A DNA stretch of 64,000 bases, from contig NZ_JANTEZ010000002.1 in assembly GCF_024978135.1 (NCBI RefSeq), positions 248,001 to 312,000 of the forward strand, written 5' to 3'. The translations under genes were made by a program, and so were the position numbers. Below the pieces are notes generated by a model. That model worked only from the letters and a program-made list of their open reading frames with translations. It did not search any database and had not been told where the DNA came from. Origin of the DNA: Herbiconiux gentiana (GTDB lineage Bacteria > Actinomycetota > Actinomycetes > Actinomycetales > Microbacteriaceae). This document shows, one piece after another, positions 15,950 to 23,177 of this stretch (position 1 is the first letter of the stretch; each line of letters starts with the position of its first letter).

Positions 15950-16660
15950 CTTATTTCCGGGTAGCGGCTTGGTGCCGCGGTGCAGCGCGACGATGCCCGC
16001 GCTGAGGTCGCGGTACCGCACGTCGACGAAGCCCGTCTCGCGCAGCCAGCCCGCGAGCGTCTTCTGGTCGGGCCAGTTGGCGATCGACTCGAAGAGGTAG
16101 TCGTAGGCGGCGTCGTTCGACGAGACCGCCTTGGCGACGGCGGGCATCACGTTCTTCAGGTACCAGTAGTAGGCGCCGCGCAGCGGCTTCACCGGGCGCG
16201 AGAACTCGCAGACGACGATGCGACCGCCGGGGGCCGTGACCCGGTACAGCTCGGCGAGCGCCACCCTCGGGTCGACGATGTTGCGCAGCCCGAAGGAGAT
16301 GGTGACGGCGTCGAAGGAGTCGTCTTCGAACGGCAGGTCCATGCCGTCGGCCACGACGAAGTCGATGTTCGGAACGCCGGCCTGCCTGCGCTTTCCGACC
16401 TCGATCATGCCCGGCGAGAAGTCGGCGGCGGTCACGTGGGCACCGCTCGCGGCCAGCGAGGCACTGGAGGTGCCGGTGCCGGCGGCGAGGTCGAGGATGC
16501 GCTCACCCGGCCGCGGGTTGACGGCCCGGGTGGTCGCCACCCGCCAGAGGGCCGCGTTGCCGACCGAGAGCACGGTGTTGCTGCGGTCGTACCCGGCCGC
16601 GACCTGGTCGAACATGGCGGAGACCTGCTCGGGTCGCTTGGTGAGGTCTGCCTTAGTCAC
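15947..16660 (-). CDS. menG: Demethylmenaquinone methyltransferase
   Basis: The 237-residue protein matches UbiE/MenG: VSAMFDQVAAGYDRSNTVLS at the start, the SAM-binding motif ILDLAAGTGTSS near 58, VVADGMDLPFEDDSFDAVTI near 105, FGLRNIVD and a C-terminal GGIVALHRGTK-like end. It methylates demethylmenaquinone in the last step of menaquinone synthesis. No ubiquinone genes are present, so the menaquinone role is preferred. It heads a same-strand run menG, polyprenyl synthase, fprA and is divergent from menF. The GTG at 16660 follows TAGACT-N6. Confidence 0.92.
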   Translation of the reverse strand: MTKADLTKRPEQVSAMFDQVAAGYDRSNTVLSVGNAALWRVATTRAVNPRPGERILDLAAGTGTSSASLAASGAHVTAADFSPGMIEVGKRRQAGVPNIDFVVADGMDLPFEDDSFDAVTISFGLRNIVDPRVALAELYRVTAPGGRIVVCEFSRPVKPLRGAYYWYLKNVMPAVAKAVSSNDAAYDYLFESIANWPDQKTLAGWLRETGFVDVRYRDLSAGIVALHRGTKPLPGNK

Positions 16661-16666
16661 GCTCCC

Positions 16667-16672
16667 AGTCTA
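16667..16672 (-). promoter_or_regulatory. -10 box of menG, leaderless type
   Basis: TAGACT (minus strand) ends six bases before the GTG at 16660; the GGGAG between them is too close to the start to act as a normal ribosome site. Confidence 0.5.
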
Positions 16673-16718
16673 GATTCAGTTGGCTGTGAGCGACCGCCGA
16701 GCGGGCAATTGCCAGTTG

Positions 16719-16724
16719 TACTGT
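16719..16724 (+). promoter_or_regulatory. -10 box of menF, leaderless type
   Basis: TACTGT ends six bases before the GTG at 16731 with no ribosome site between. Confidence 0.5.
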
Positions 16725-16730
16725 TGAAGC

Positions 16731-17981
16731 GTGAGCGATTCCGCACCCCCGACCGTTCCGCGCCTGGTCGTCGAGACCCACCCGGTCGACGACGTCAAGC
16801 TGCTCATCCCCCTGATCGACCCTCGTCATCCGCTCGTCTGGCTGCGCAAGGGCCAGGGCATGGCCGGCATCGGCGAGGCGCTGCGCCTCGAGTTCGGCGG
16901 GGCGGGGCGGATGCTCGACGCCTGCGCCGCGTGGAAGGACGTCGTGGCGGCCGCACGGGTCACCGACCCCGTGAAGCTGCCCGGGTCGGGGCTGATCGCG
17001 TTCGGCACCTTCGCCTTCGCCGACGACTCCGCCGCCACCAGCACCCTGATCGTGCCGCGGGTGATCATCGGCAAGCGCGAGGGCCGGTTCTGGGTCACGA
17101 AAGTGCGCGTCGAGGGCTCCGACGAGCCGATGCCCACCGCGATCTCCCGGCCCCTCGGCCCGGAGTACCGCCTGACGCTGCTGCCGGGCGAGGTCTCGGC
17201 CGACGGCTTCCGCGCCTCGGTCGACGCCGCCGTCGACCGCATCAGCGCGCAGGAGCTCGACAAGGTCGTGCTCGCCCGCGACCTCGTGGGGCACCTGCCG
17301 GCCGGAGCCGACCTGCGCCGCCCCCTCACCGACCTCGCCCTCGGCTACCCCGACTGCTGGACCTACGCGGTCGACGGCTTCGTCGGCTCGAGCCCCGAGA
17401 CACTGGTTCGCGTCTCCCACGGCACCGTCAGCGCCCGCGTGCTCGCCGGCACCACGGCCAGAGGGGCGGATGCACAGGCCGACCACGATCAGGCGGTGGC
17501 CCTCGCGACCTCCCCCAAAGACCTCGACGAGCACGGCTTCGCGGTCACCAGCGTGCTCGCGGCCCTGCGTCCGCACAGCCGCAGCCTCACCACGAGCGAG
17601 GTGCCGTTCACGCTGAAGCTGCCGAACCTCTGGCATCTGGCGAGCGACGTGGAGGGCGTGCTCTCCGACGGCTCGACCTCGCTCGACCTGATCGCGGCGC
17701 TGCACCCCACCGCCGCCGTGGCCGGTACGCCGACCGAGACCGCGCTGCGGGTCATCCGCGAGCTGGAGCCCTTCGATCGCGGCCGTTACGCCGGCCCGGT
17801 GGGCTGGGTCGGTGCCGACGGCGACGGCGAGTGGGCCGTGGCGCTGCGCTCGGCGCAGGTCGACGAGGCGGGCGACATCACCGCTTACGCCGGGTGCGGC
17901 ATCGTGGCCGACTCGGATGCGGAGCGGGAGTACCTCGAGACGAAGATGAAGTTCCGCCCGATCGTCGAGGCCTTCGGTTAG
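16731..17981 (+). CDS. menF: Isochorismate synthase (MenF/EntC family)
   Basis: The 416-residue protein has the chorismate-binding enzyme core: DKVVLARDLVG near residue 180, FVGSSPETLVRVSHG near 222, VLAGTTARGADA near 240, LHPTAAVAGTP near 324 and DRGRYAGPVGWV near 344, which holds the Mg2+ and substrate residues. It turns chorismate into isochorismate for the first step of menaquinone synthesis. A siderophore role (EntC) is possible in principle, but the divergent menG favours MenF. Its stop TAG overlaps the TAA of the convergent secreted-protein gene in the sequence TTAG. Confidence 0.87.
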   Translation: MSDSAPPTVPRLVVETHPVDDVKLLIPLIDPRHPLVWLRKGQGMAGIGEALRLEFGGAGRMLDACAAWKDVVAAARVTDPVKLPGSGLIAFGTFAFADDSAATSTLIVPRVIIGKREGRFWVTKVRVEGSDEPMPTAISRPLGPEYRLTLLPGEVSADGFRASVDAAVDRISAQELDKVVLARDLVGHLPAGADLRRPLTDLALGYPDCWTYAVDGFVGSSPETLVRVSHGTVSARVLAGTTARGADAQADHDQAVALATSPKDLDEHGFAVTSVLAALRPHSRSLTTSEVPFTLKLPNLWHLASDVEGVLSDGSTSLDLIAALHPTAAVAGTPTETALRVIRELEPFDRGRYAGPVGWVGADGDGEWAVALRSAQVDEAGDITAYAGCGIVADSDAEREYLETKMKFRPIVEAFG

Positions 17982-18670
17982 ACCATCGTCACGGCGAGCG
18001 CCGCGGAGGCGGGGCTGTAGACGACCCGGCCCTGGAAGTCGGCCGGGGTCACGACGACCGAACCGGTGGTCGATCCCTCGTCGATCGTGACACCCGTGAC
18101 GGCGAAGGTGCCGATGGACGCCGCCGTCCCGGTGCCCGGTGTCCAGGAGACGGCTGCCGACTCCGGTCCCGTGACACCGGCGGAGTAGGACAGCTGCACA
18201 TCGGGGAGCAGCGAGCCGCGGGTGCTGATCGATCCGGTCAGCGCGGGAAGCGTGCGGCTCGTCACGGTCACGCCATCGCTCGACCAGGTGATGCTCCCGG
18301 TGTCCTGACCGCCTGTCTGGACGGTGACCACCAGAGTGCCGGCGCCGAGCCCGGCCGCCGTGGCGGTGACGACGCCGGTCGCCGAACCGACGGGGCAGCG
18401 GAGCCGCAGAGCGAAGGCGCCGTCGGTGACGTCGACCTCGGACGGTCCGCCGAACCCCGCCGGGTAGACGAGGGCGACCCGCGAGGCGCCCGGCGCGGTT
18501 CCGGAGGCGGTGAAGGCCTGCGCGCCCGACGGAGCGAGGACCACCGGCCGGGAGAAGGCGATCTCGTCGCCTGAGGCGGCCTGGGCCGGCGTCGCAACGG
18601 CCAGGGCGATGACGGGAACCGACCAGGCGGCAACTCCCACCACGGTTCGACGACTGATCTCCGAGGGCAT
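17978..18670 (-). CDS. Secreted protein of unknown function (beta-rich, possible Tat signal)
   Basis: The 230-residue protein starts with MPSEISRRTVVGVAAWSVPV and a cleavage-like site ATPAQA, so it carries an export signal; the SRRTVVG part resembles a Tat motif. The rest is rich in Gly, Thr, Ser and Val with alternating hydrophobic residues (VVTATAAGLGAGTLVVTVQ), like an Ig-type or bacterial cell-surface beta sandwich. I recognise no catalytic motif. It is convergent with menF and shares stop-codon bases with it. A cell-wall exposed or secreted adhesin-like role is only a guess. Confidence 0.6.
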   Translation of the reverse strand: MPSEISRRTVVGVAAWSVPVIALAVATPAQAASGDEIAFSRPVVLAPSGAQAFTASGTAPGASRVALVYPAGFGGPSEVDVTDGAFALRLRCPVGSATGVVTATAAGLGAGTLVVTVQTGGQDTGSITWSSDGVTVTSRTLPALTGSISTRGSLLPDVQLSYSAGVTGPESAAVSWTPGTGTAASIGTFAVTGVTIDEGSTTGSVVVTPADFQGRVVYSPASAALAVTMV

Positions 18671-18860
18671 ACCCGACGGTAACCCGCCCCGTCATCCCGC
18701 GGAGGCGCGGGCCTCCACCCCCTTGTGGTGCCCCTCGTCCGGGGCAGCCCGCAAAAGTTTTTCGCACCGAGACCAATCCGGCTTCGAGGCGCTTCCGAAG
18801 ACCCCTTGAAGGCACGGACCGCTGAAAACCAAGGTCAGCGCCCGTTTTTTCCCATTCCTC

Positions 18861-18869
18861 AAAGGAGAA
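18861..18869 (+). promoter_or_regulatory. Strong Shine-Dalgarno site of the fasciclin gene
   Basis: AAAGGAGAA lies five bases before the ATG at 18875 and decides this start. The long leader region 18671-18860 contains a T-run (GTTTTTTCCC) but no riboswitch that I recognise. Confidence 0.7.
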
Positions 18870-18874
18870 CAGTC

Positions 18875-19549
18875 ATGCGTATCACCAAGCGTTCCTCGCT
18901 CGCCGCACTCGCGATCGCCGCCGTCGCCACCCTCGGCCTCGCCGGTTGTTCGGGCGGCTCGAGCACCACCGCCACCACCGACGAGACCAGCGCCCCGTCG
19001 TCCGCCGCGTCCACCCCGTCGCCCTCCATGGAGTCGATGGACCCCGCAGCGAACCTGGTCGGCTCCGGCTGCGCCGCCTACGCCGAGGCCGTTCCGGACG
19101 GCGCCGGCTCGGTCGAGGGCATGTCGCTCGACCCCGTGGCCACCGCCGCGTCGAACAACCCGCTCCTCAAGACCCTCACCGCCGCGGTGTCGGGTGGAGT
19201 GAACCCCGACGTCAACCTGGTCGATACGCTCAACAGCGGTGAGTTCACCGTCTTCGCCCCCGTCGACGACGCGTTCGCCAAGATCGACGCCGCGACCCTC
19301 GACTCGCTGAAGACCCCCGAGGGTGCCGCGACGCTGACCTCGATCCTCACGTACCACGTGATCCCCGGCCAGCTCACCCCTGACGAGATCATCGGAACCC
19401 ACAAGACCGTCCAGGGTGGCGAGGTCACCGTGGCCGGCAGCGGCGACGCGCTGACCGTCAACGGCTCGACCAACGTCATCTGCGGTGGCGTCCAGACCGC
19501 CAACGCGACCGTGTACCTGATCGACTCGGTGCTGATGCCCCCCATGTAA
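18875..19549 (+). CDS. Fasciclin-domain lipoprotein (MPB70-like)
   Basis: The 224-residue protein has a lipoprotein signal ending LGLAGC near residue 23, a Ser/Thr-rich spacer ([17 protein letters not shown]), and one FAS1 domain from about 80 to 224. FAS1 markers include [30 protein letters not shown] and [20 protein letters not shown] ending in IDSVLMPP. It resembles mycobacterial MPB70/MPB83. FAS1 proteins mediate surface adhesion. In mycobacteria they are controlled by SigK, but no sigma/anti-sigma pair adjoins this copy. A strong ribosome site and a long hairpin after the gene suggest high expression. Confidence 0.88.
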   Translation: MRITKRSSLAALAIAAVATLGLAGCSGGSSTTATTDETSAPSSAASTPSPSMESMDPAANLVGSGCAAYAEAVPDGAGSVEGMSLDPVATAASNNPLLKTLTAAVSGGVNPDVNLVDTLNSGEFTVFAPVDDAFAKIDAATLDSLKTPEGAATLTSILTYHVIPGQLTPDEIIGTHKTVQGGEVTVAGSGDALTVNGSTNVICGGVQTANATVYLIDSVLMPPM

Positions 19550-19563
19550 TCCCCTCTTCGGAT

Positions 19564-19606
19564 ACGCCGGATGCCCGGTCGCCTCGTGCGGCCGGGCATC
19601 CGGCGT
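19564..19606 (+). terminator. 15-bp perfect stem after the fasciclin gene
   Basis: ACGCCGGATGCCCGG (19564-19578) pairs perfectly with 19592-19606 around a 13-base loop and is followed by TTCCT. Both arms contain the GGATGC/GCATCC hexamer. Confidence 0.75.
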
Positions 19607-19626
19607 TCCTGCGTGCGGCGCGGGGG

Positions 19627-19660
19627 CGGGCATCCGGATGCCCGACCGCCCTCGTAGGGT
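19627..19660 (+). promoter_or_regulatory. 18-bp palindrome and -10 box upstream of the second EamA gene
   Basis: CGGGCATCCGGATGCCCG (19627-19644) is a perfect palindrome without spacer. TAGGGT at 19655-19660 is a -10 box nine bases before the ATG at 19670, which puts the palindrome over the -35 position. It may be an operator. Confidence 0.45.
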
Positions 19661-19669
19661 GGGAGCACC

Positions 19670-20572
19670 ATGATCTCCGCCACGCTCGGCCTGCTCGGCG
19701 CCATCGTCTACGGCGGTGCCGACTTCCTCGGCGGCCTCGCGGCTCGCCGGCTGGGTGCCGTGCGGGTGACCGCGCTCTCGGCCGTCGCCGGCCTCGCCCT
19801 GATCGCGCTGGCGCTGCCGCTGGTCGGCGGGGCGTTCTCGGCCGACGCGGTGCGACTGGGCATCCTGTCGGGGGTGACCGGGGCGATCGCGCTCTCGCTG
19901 CTGTACGGCTGCCTCGCGATCGGGCCGATGAGCATCCTGTCGCCGCTGACCGCCGTGGTCTCGGCGCTGGTGCCGTTCTCGGTGGGGCTGATCGCCGGCG
20001 AGCGGCTGTCGGTACTCGGCTGGATCGCGATCGGGATCGCGCTGGTGGCGGTGGTGCTCGTGGGCTTCGTGCCCGAGAAGGGGGCGGCGCGGCCACGGGT
20101 GCTCGGGCTCGCGATGGCGGTGGGGGCCGGGGCGATGATCGGGCTGTTCCTCGTGATCATCGACCGCACGCCCGACGACTCGGGGGTGGTGCCACTGCTG
20201 CTGAACCGCGCGACGAGTGCGGTGATCATGGTGGGGGCGGCGGTGGTGCTCGTGGTCGGGGCGCGGGTGCGGGGTGCGCGCCGGGGCGCCGTTCGGCCGC
20301 GCGACAGGGATGCGCAGGCGCGGCTGCCCGGGTGGGCCGAGCGGGCGGTGCTGCTGGCGATCGCGTGCGGGGTCGTCGACGCGATCGCCAACGTGCTGCT
20401 GCTGCTCGCGCTGCGGGCCGGGGAGCTGACGGTGGTGTCGGTGCTGACGGCGCTCTATCCGGCCGGGACGGTGGTGCTGGCCGCGGTGTTGCTGCGGGAG
20501 CGGGTGGCGCCGGTGCAGGTGGTGGGGCTGGTGCTGGCGTTCGTGGCGGCGGGGATGCTCGCACTGGCCTGA
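19670..20572 (+). CDS. EamA/DMT family transporter (second copy)
   Basis: The 300-residue protein has ten predicted membrane spans in two EamA halves (ATLGLLGAIVYGGADFLGGL; second half near 145 with MAVGAGAMIGLFLVIIDRTP). It ends with LTVVSVLTALYPAGTVVLAA and LLRERVAPVQVVGLVLAF, typical of small-metabolite exporters. The substrate is unknown. Between the halves is a charged cytoplasmic loop rich in Arg (RVRGARRGAVRPRDRD). It is not close in sequence to the MocR-linked copy at 12.2-13.2 kb. The ATG has GGGAG seven bases upstream. Confidence 0.82.
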   Translation: MISATLGLLGAIVYGGADFLGGLAARRLGAVRVTALSAVAGLALIALALPLVGGAFSADAVRLGILSGVTGAIALSLLYGCLAIGPMSILSPLTAVVSALVPFSVGLIAGERLSVLGWIAIGIALVAVVLVGFVPEKGAARPRVLGLAMAVGAGAMIGLFLVIIDRTPDDSGVVPLLLNRATSAVIMVGAAVVLVVGARVRGARRGAVRPRDRDAQARLPGWAERAVLLAIACGVVDAIANVLLLLALRAGELTVVSVLTALYPAGTVVLAAVLLRERVAPVQVVGLVLAFVAAGMLALA

Positions 20573-20638
20573 GGCGGCACGGGTGCCGCGGATGCGCGGG
20601 CGGCGCCGGTGCACGGGCGGCACGGGCATCCCGGACGT

Positions 20639-20644
20639 TAGAGT
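20639..20644 (+). promoter_or_regulatory. -10 box of the DUF202 pair, leaderless type
   Basis: TAGAGT ends six bases before the GTG at 20651. Confidence 0.5.
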
Positions 20645-20650
20645 TCGAGG

Positions 20651-21055
20651 GTGAGCGAGGCGAGCGGTGACCCCGCAGGCGACGAACGGCGGCCGCGGGC
20701 CGTGTACGGCGTCGGAAGCGACCCCGACGTGCGGTTCAGCCTCGCGAACGAGCGCACGGCCCTCGCCTGGGTTCGCACCGGGCTGTCGCTCGTCGCCGGC
20801 GGGGTGGCGCTGACCACTCTGGCGTCGTTCGCCGACCTGCCCTGGGTGATCGACCTCATCGCGCTGATCGCGTGTCTCGCCGGAGGCGCCCTCGCGGTCT
20901 CGGCCCTGTTCTCCTGGCGCCGGGCCGAGCGGGCGCTGCGCCTCGACCTGCCGCTGCCCGCTCCGGCCGCCCTGCCGTGGCTCGTGATCGGGGTCGCAGT
21001 GCTCGCACTGGTGCTCGCCGGCTACGCCGTGCTCGAGCTGGCGGGCGATCTGTGA
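20651..21055 (+). CDS. DUF202 (YidH-like) membrane protein, first of a pair
   Basis: The 134-residue protein has the DUF202 signature NERTALAWVRTGLSLVAGGVA (residues about 30-50) and three membrane spans. The first 25 residues are charged and disordered (SEASGDPAGDERRPR). The family has no defined biochemical role. It overlaps the next DUF202 gene by one base in TGATG, so the pair is translated together and probably forms a heteromer. Confidence 0.82.
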   Translation: MSEASGDPAGDERRPRAVYGVGSDPDVRFSLANERTALAWVRTGLSLVAGGVALTTLASFADLPWVIDLIALIACLAGGALAVSALFSWRRAERALRLDLPLPAPAALPWLVIGVAVLALVLAGYAVLELAGDL

Positions 21056-21354
21056 TGGCCCGCGACCCCGGCCTCCAGCCCGAACGCACCGCTCTGTCGT
21101 GGCAGCGCACCGCCCTGTCGACCGCTCTGGTCTCGCTGCTGCTGGCGTTCGCCTGTCTGAAAGGCGGCTTCCCGATCGGCACCGCCGTCGCCGGTCTCGT
21201 CGCGGTGGGCGCCGTGGTGGTGCTGTTCGGCTCCCGCGGTCGCGCGGCCCGCCGCGAGGGCGTCTCGCCCTGGACGCCGCTCACCCGCATCTCGCTGCTG
21301 ATCGGCGCCACCGCGGTGCTCGGCGGGGTGCTGGCGCTGCTGATCCTGTTCTGA
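21055..21354 (+). CDS. DUF202 (YidH-like) membrane protein, second of a pair
   Basis: The 99-residue protein repeats the DUF202 pattern: PERTALSWQRTALSTALVSL near residue 9, then three membrane spans ending GVLALLILF. It lacks the N-terminal extension of its partner. The ATG at 21055 uses the last base of the upstream stop codon. Function is unknown; the two-gene arrangement recurs in actinobacteria from general knowledge of the family. Confidence 0.8.
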   Translation: MARDPGLQPERTALSWQRTALSTALVSLLLAFACLKGGFPIGTAVAGLVAVGAVVVLFGSRGRAARREGVSPWTPLTRISLLIGATAVLGGVLALLILF

Positions 21355-21379
21355 GGACGGGACGCCGGCGAGGGCCATG

Positions 21380-21793
21380 TCAGCCGATGCGCGAGATCTG
21401 CACCGAGATCGTGTCGACGTCGCCGCCCTCGGGCAGCGCCGCCACCGCGTCGGCGACCACGGCGTAGACGTCGCGGCAGGTCGCGGCGGCGGGGCGCTCC
21501 TCGCTGACGGCGATCTTCACGGTGACGCTGAGCCCGGCCGCGCCGCGCGAGACGGCGATCGGCGACGACGGCGTGAGAGGCACGGGCTTCACCAGCGGGA
21601 GCCCGGCGCCGAGGCCGGTGCGCAGGGCGCTGGCGGCATCCGCCACCACCGCCGCCACCACCGGGCGGGCGTCGTAGGTCTGCAGCACGCCGGGCACGCC
21701 GAGCACCGCGATCGCGAGGCTGCGCGCGAGCTCGTCGTCGGCTGAAGGCACGACCGGCTCGCCGGCGGCCGTGGTGACGTCGTCGTCGGTCAT
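21380..21793 (-). CDS. Asp23/Gls24-like small protein
   Basis: The 137-residue protein is acidic at the start and has an alternating strand-helix pattern (SLAIAVLGVPGVLQTYDARP, then LSVTVKIAVSEERPAAATCR and DVYAVVADAV, ending VDTISVQISRIG). The PGV-(x)-strand-VxVxIAV-helix-VxxVxVxI order resembles the Asp23/Gls24 envelope stress fold, but similarity is weak. It is the last gene of the sigma-factor operon and its ATG overlaps the preceding stop (ATGA). A role with the preceding Asp23-like protein is inferred from the operon only. Confidence 0.6.
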   Translation of the reverse strand: MTDDDVTTAAGEPVVPSADDELARSLAIAVLGVPGVLQTYDARPVVAAVVADAASALRTGLGAGLPLVKPVPLTPSSPIAVSRGAAGLSVTVKIAVSEERPAAATCRDVYAVVADAVAALPEGGDVDTISVQISRIG

Positions 21794-22467
21794 CGTGCGC
21801 TCCCGTCTCCGTCGCCGGGCGCGATCCCGTCGCCGTCGCCGGGCGCGATCCCGTCGCCGTCGGCCGGCGCCAGGCCGTCCCCGTCGACCGGCGCCTGGCG
21901 GCGCAGGTGCACGTCGGTGACCGTCACGTCGATCGACTCCACCGTGAGCTCCGTGTGCTCGAGCAGCGTGTGGGCGATCGCCGCGCGCAGCGCCTCCGCG
22001 CGATCGGGGATGTTCTCGCCCCAGAAAACGCTCGCCTCCACGCGCACCCGCACGGGCGCGCCGGGCTGCTCGACGTCGCCGTCGAGCACGCAGCGCCCGA
22101 TCAGCACGCCGTCGACCGAGTCGCCCGCCGCCCGCACCAGCCCGAGCACGGCCGCCTCGGTCACGGTGAGCCTGGCGCGCGGCGACGGGTGCGTCAGCGG
22201 GATCGACCGCCCCGACCGCACCTCCCGCTGCACGTTGGCCAGGATGCTCTCGACCCAGCCCGAGGCCAGCGGATTCTCGGCCGCCTCGGCCTCGAGGTCG
22301 ACGAGCGACCCGGCCGCATCCCGCACCCGAAGCAGGGCGGCCCAGGCGAGCTGGTTCTCGGCGCTCGCCTCGATCAGCTCGGCCGGGGGCTGCTCGCCGC
22401 GGTCGAGGTAGTCGCCGTAGACGTCGAGGATGTCGTCGTGGCGGTCGTCGCCCGTGATGTCGGTCAT
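21790..22467 (-). CDS. Asp23/Gls24-like protein with N-terminal helical (anti-sigma-like) region and DGDG repeats
   Basis: The 225-residue protein has three parts. Residues 1-85 are helical and acidic (DDILDVYGDYLDRGEQPPAE, then WVESILANVQREVRSGRSIP), located where an anti-sigma domain would be. Residues 95-195 resemble Asp23/Gls24: RLTVTEAAVLGLVRAAGDSV, GVLIGRCVLDGD, VRVRVEASVFWGENIPDRAE and VTDVHLRRQAP. The tail is an 8-residue repeat (GDGDGIAP) that could bind Ca2+. The start overlaps the sigma-factor stop by four bases (ATGA). The anti-sigma reading rests on position and helical character, with no zinc motif. Confidence 0.62.
   Translation of the reverse strand: MTDITGDDRHDDILDVYGDYLDRGEQPPAELIEASAENQLAWAALLRVRDAAGSLVDLEAEAAENPLASGWVESILANVQREVRSGRSIPLTHPSPRARLTVTEAAVLGLVRAAGDSVDGVLIGRCVLDGDVEQPGAPVRVRVEASVFWGENIPDRAEALRAAIAHTLLEHTELTVESIDVTVTDVHLRRQAPVDGDGLAPADGDGIAPGDGDGIAPGDGDGSAR
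21800..21870. repeat. 24-bp tandem repeat encoding GDGDGIAP
   Basis: A 24-base unit is repeated about 2.5 times at the 3' end of the Asp23-like gene and gives an in-frame DGDG repeat, so copy change would alter tail length without a frameshift. Confidence 0.75.
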
Positions 22468-23078
22468 CGCCACTCCTCCATCTCTCTGATCAGTGTCTTG
22501 CGCGCCCGGGCCAGCAGTCCTCGCACGGTCGACGGCGGAACGCCGAGCTCCTCGGAGATCTCCTCGTAGGAGAAGCCTCCTACCTCCTTCATCACCCAGC
22601 ACTGCTTCTGCGCCTCGGGCAGCCGGTCGAGGGCACCCTTCAGCTGCTCGCGCTGCGACTGCGCCTCGGCCTGCTTCTCGGGGCCCTGCTCCGGCGGGGT
22701 CTCGTCGTCCCAGTCGAGCAGCGGGCGGTCGTCGTGCCGGGCCCGGATGCGGTCGATCGCCTTGCGGTTGACGATGCGCATCAGCCACGACTTCACCACC
22801 GACAGGTCGTCGAGCGTCGGCAGCTTCTTCCACGCCGTGATGAACGTCTCCTGCACGACGTCGTCGACCTCGGAGTTCGAGCCGAGCACCCGGGCCGCGT
22901 AGGCCCGCATCAGCGGACCGTGCCGCCGCACCAGCACCTCGAACGCCCGCAGGTCGCCGTCGGCCGCGCGACCGGCGAGGATGCGGTCGGACGCCTCGGC
23001 GAGCGTCCGTCCTCCGTGGTCGTGGCAGGGGCCGTGGTCGTGGCAGGGCCGTGGTCGTGGCAGGGGCTCGGCGCCCAC
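22464..23078 (-). CDS. ECF-type RNA polymerase sigma factor with CHDHG repeat at the N-terminus
   Basis: The 204-residue protein has region 2 (AFEVLVRRHGPLMRAYAARV, VDDVVQETFITAWKKL, WLMRIVNRKAIDRIRAR) and region 4 (LPEAQKQCWVMKEVGGFSYE, then EELGVPPSTVRGLLARARKTL), as in ECF sigma factors. Unusually, its first 25 residues contain two CHDHG blocks in a Pro/Arg context, encoded by an 18-bp repeat. Cys and His so spaced could bind a metal. The GTG at 23078 is the last possible start before region 2; none lies between the repeat and the core. It heads an operon with the two Asp23-like genes, so it may report envelope or metal stress. Confidence 0.82.
   Translation of the reverse strand: MGAEPLPRPRPCHDHGPCHDHGGRTLAEASDRILAGRAADGDLRAFEVLVRRHGPLMRAYAARVLGSNSEVDDVVQETFITAWKKLPTLDDLSVVKSWLMRIVNRKAIDRIRARHDDRPLLDWDDETPPEQGPEKQAEAQSQREQLKGALDRLPEAQKQCWVMKEVGGFSYEEISEELGVPPSTVRGLLARARKTLIREMEEWR
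23015..23066. repeat. 18-bp tandem repeat in the sigma-factor 5' end
   Basis: CCGTGGTCGTGGCAGGG is repeated three times with 0-1 base differences and encodes the CHDHGP blocks on the minus strand. Confidence 0.85.
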
Positions 23079-23098
23079 TGACGACTATTCCACATCGG

Positions 23099-23124
23099 GG
23101 CACGAGAGAGCGGATGCTCGTGCC
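23099..23124. promoter_or_regulatory. Inverted repeat between the sigma-factor and ykoE genes
   Basis: GGCACGAG (23099-23106) and CTCGTGCC (23117-23124) are perfect 8-bp arms with a 10-base spacer, 20 bases upstream of the sigma-factor start and inside the shared control region. It could be an operator. I saw no TPP riboswitch before ykoE. Confidence 0.4.
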
Positions 23125-23177
23125 GCACCCGACCCACCACCGAGGTAAGTGCACCCTAAGCTGGACGCGGAGGTGCC

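Noticed and set aside
23079-23177. TPP riboswitch upstream of ykoE
   Set aside because: The conserved CTGAGA and ACCTGATCTGG elements are not present on the plus strand.
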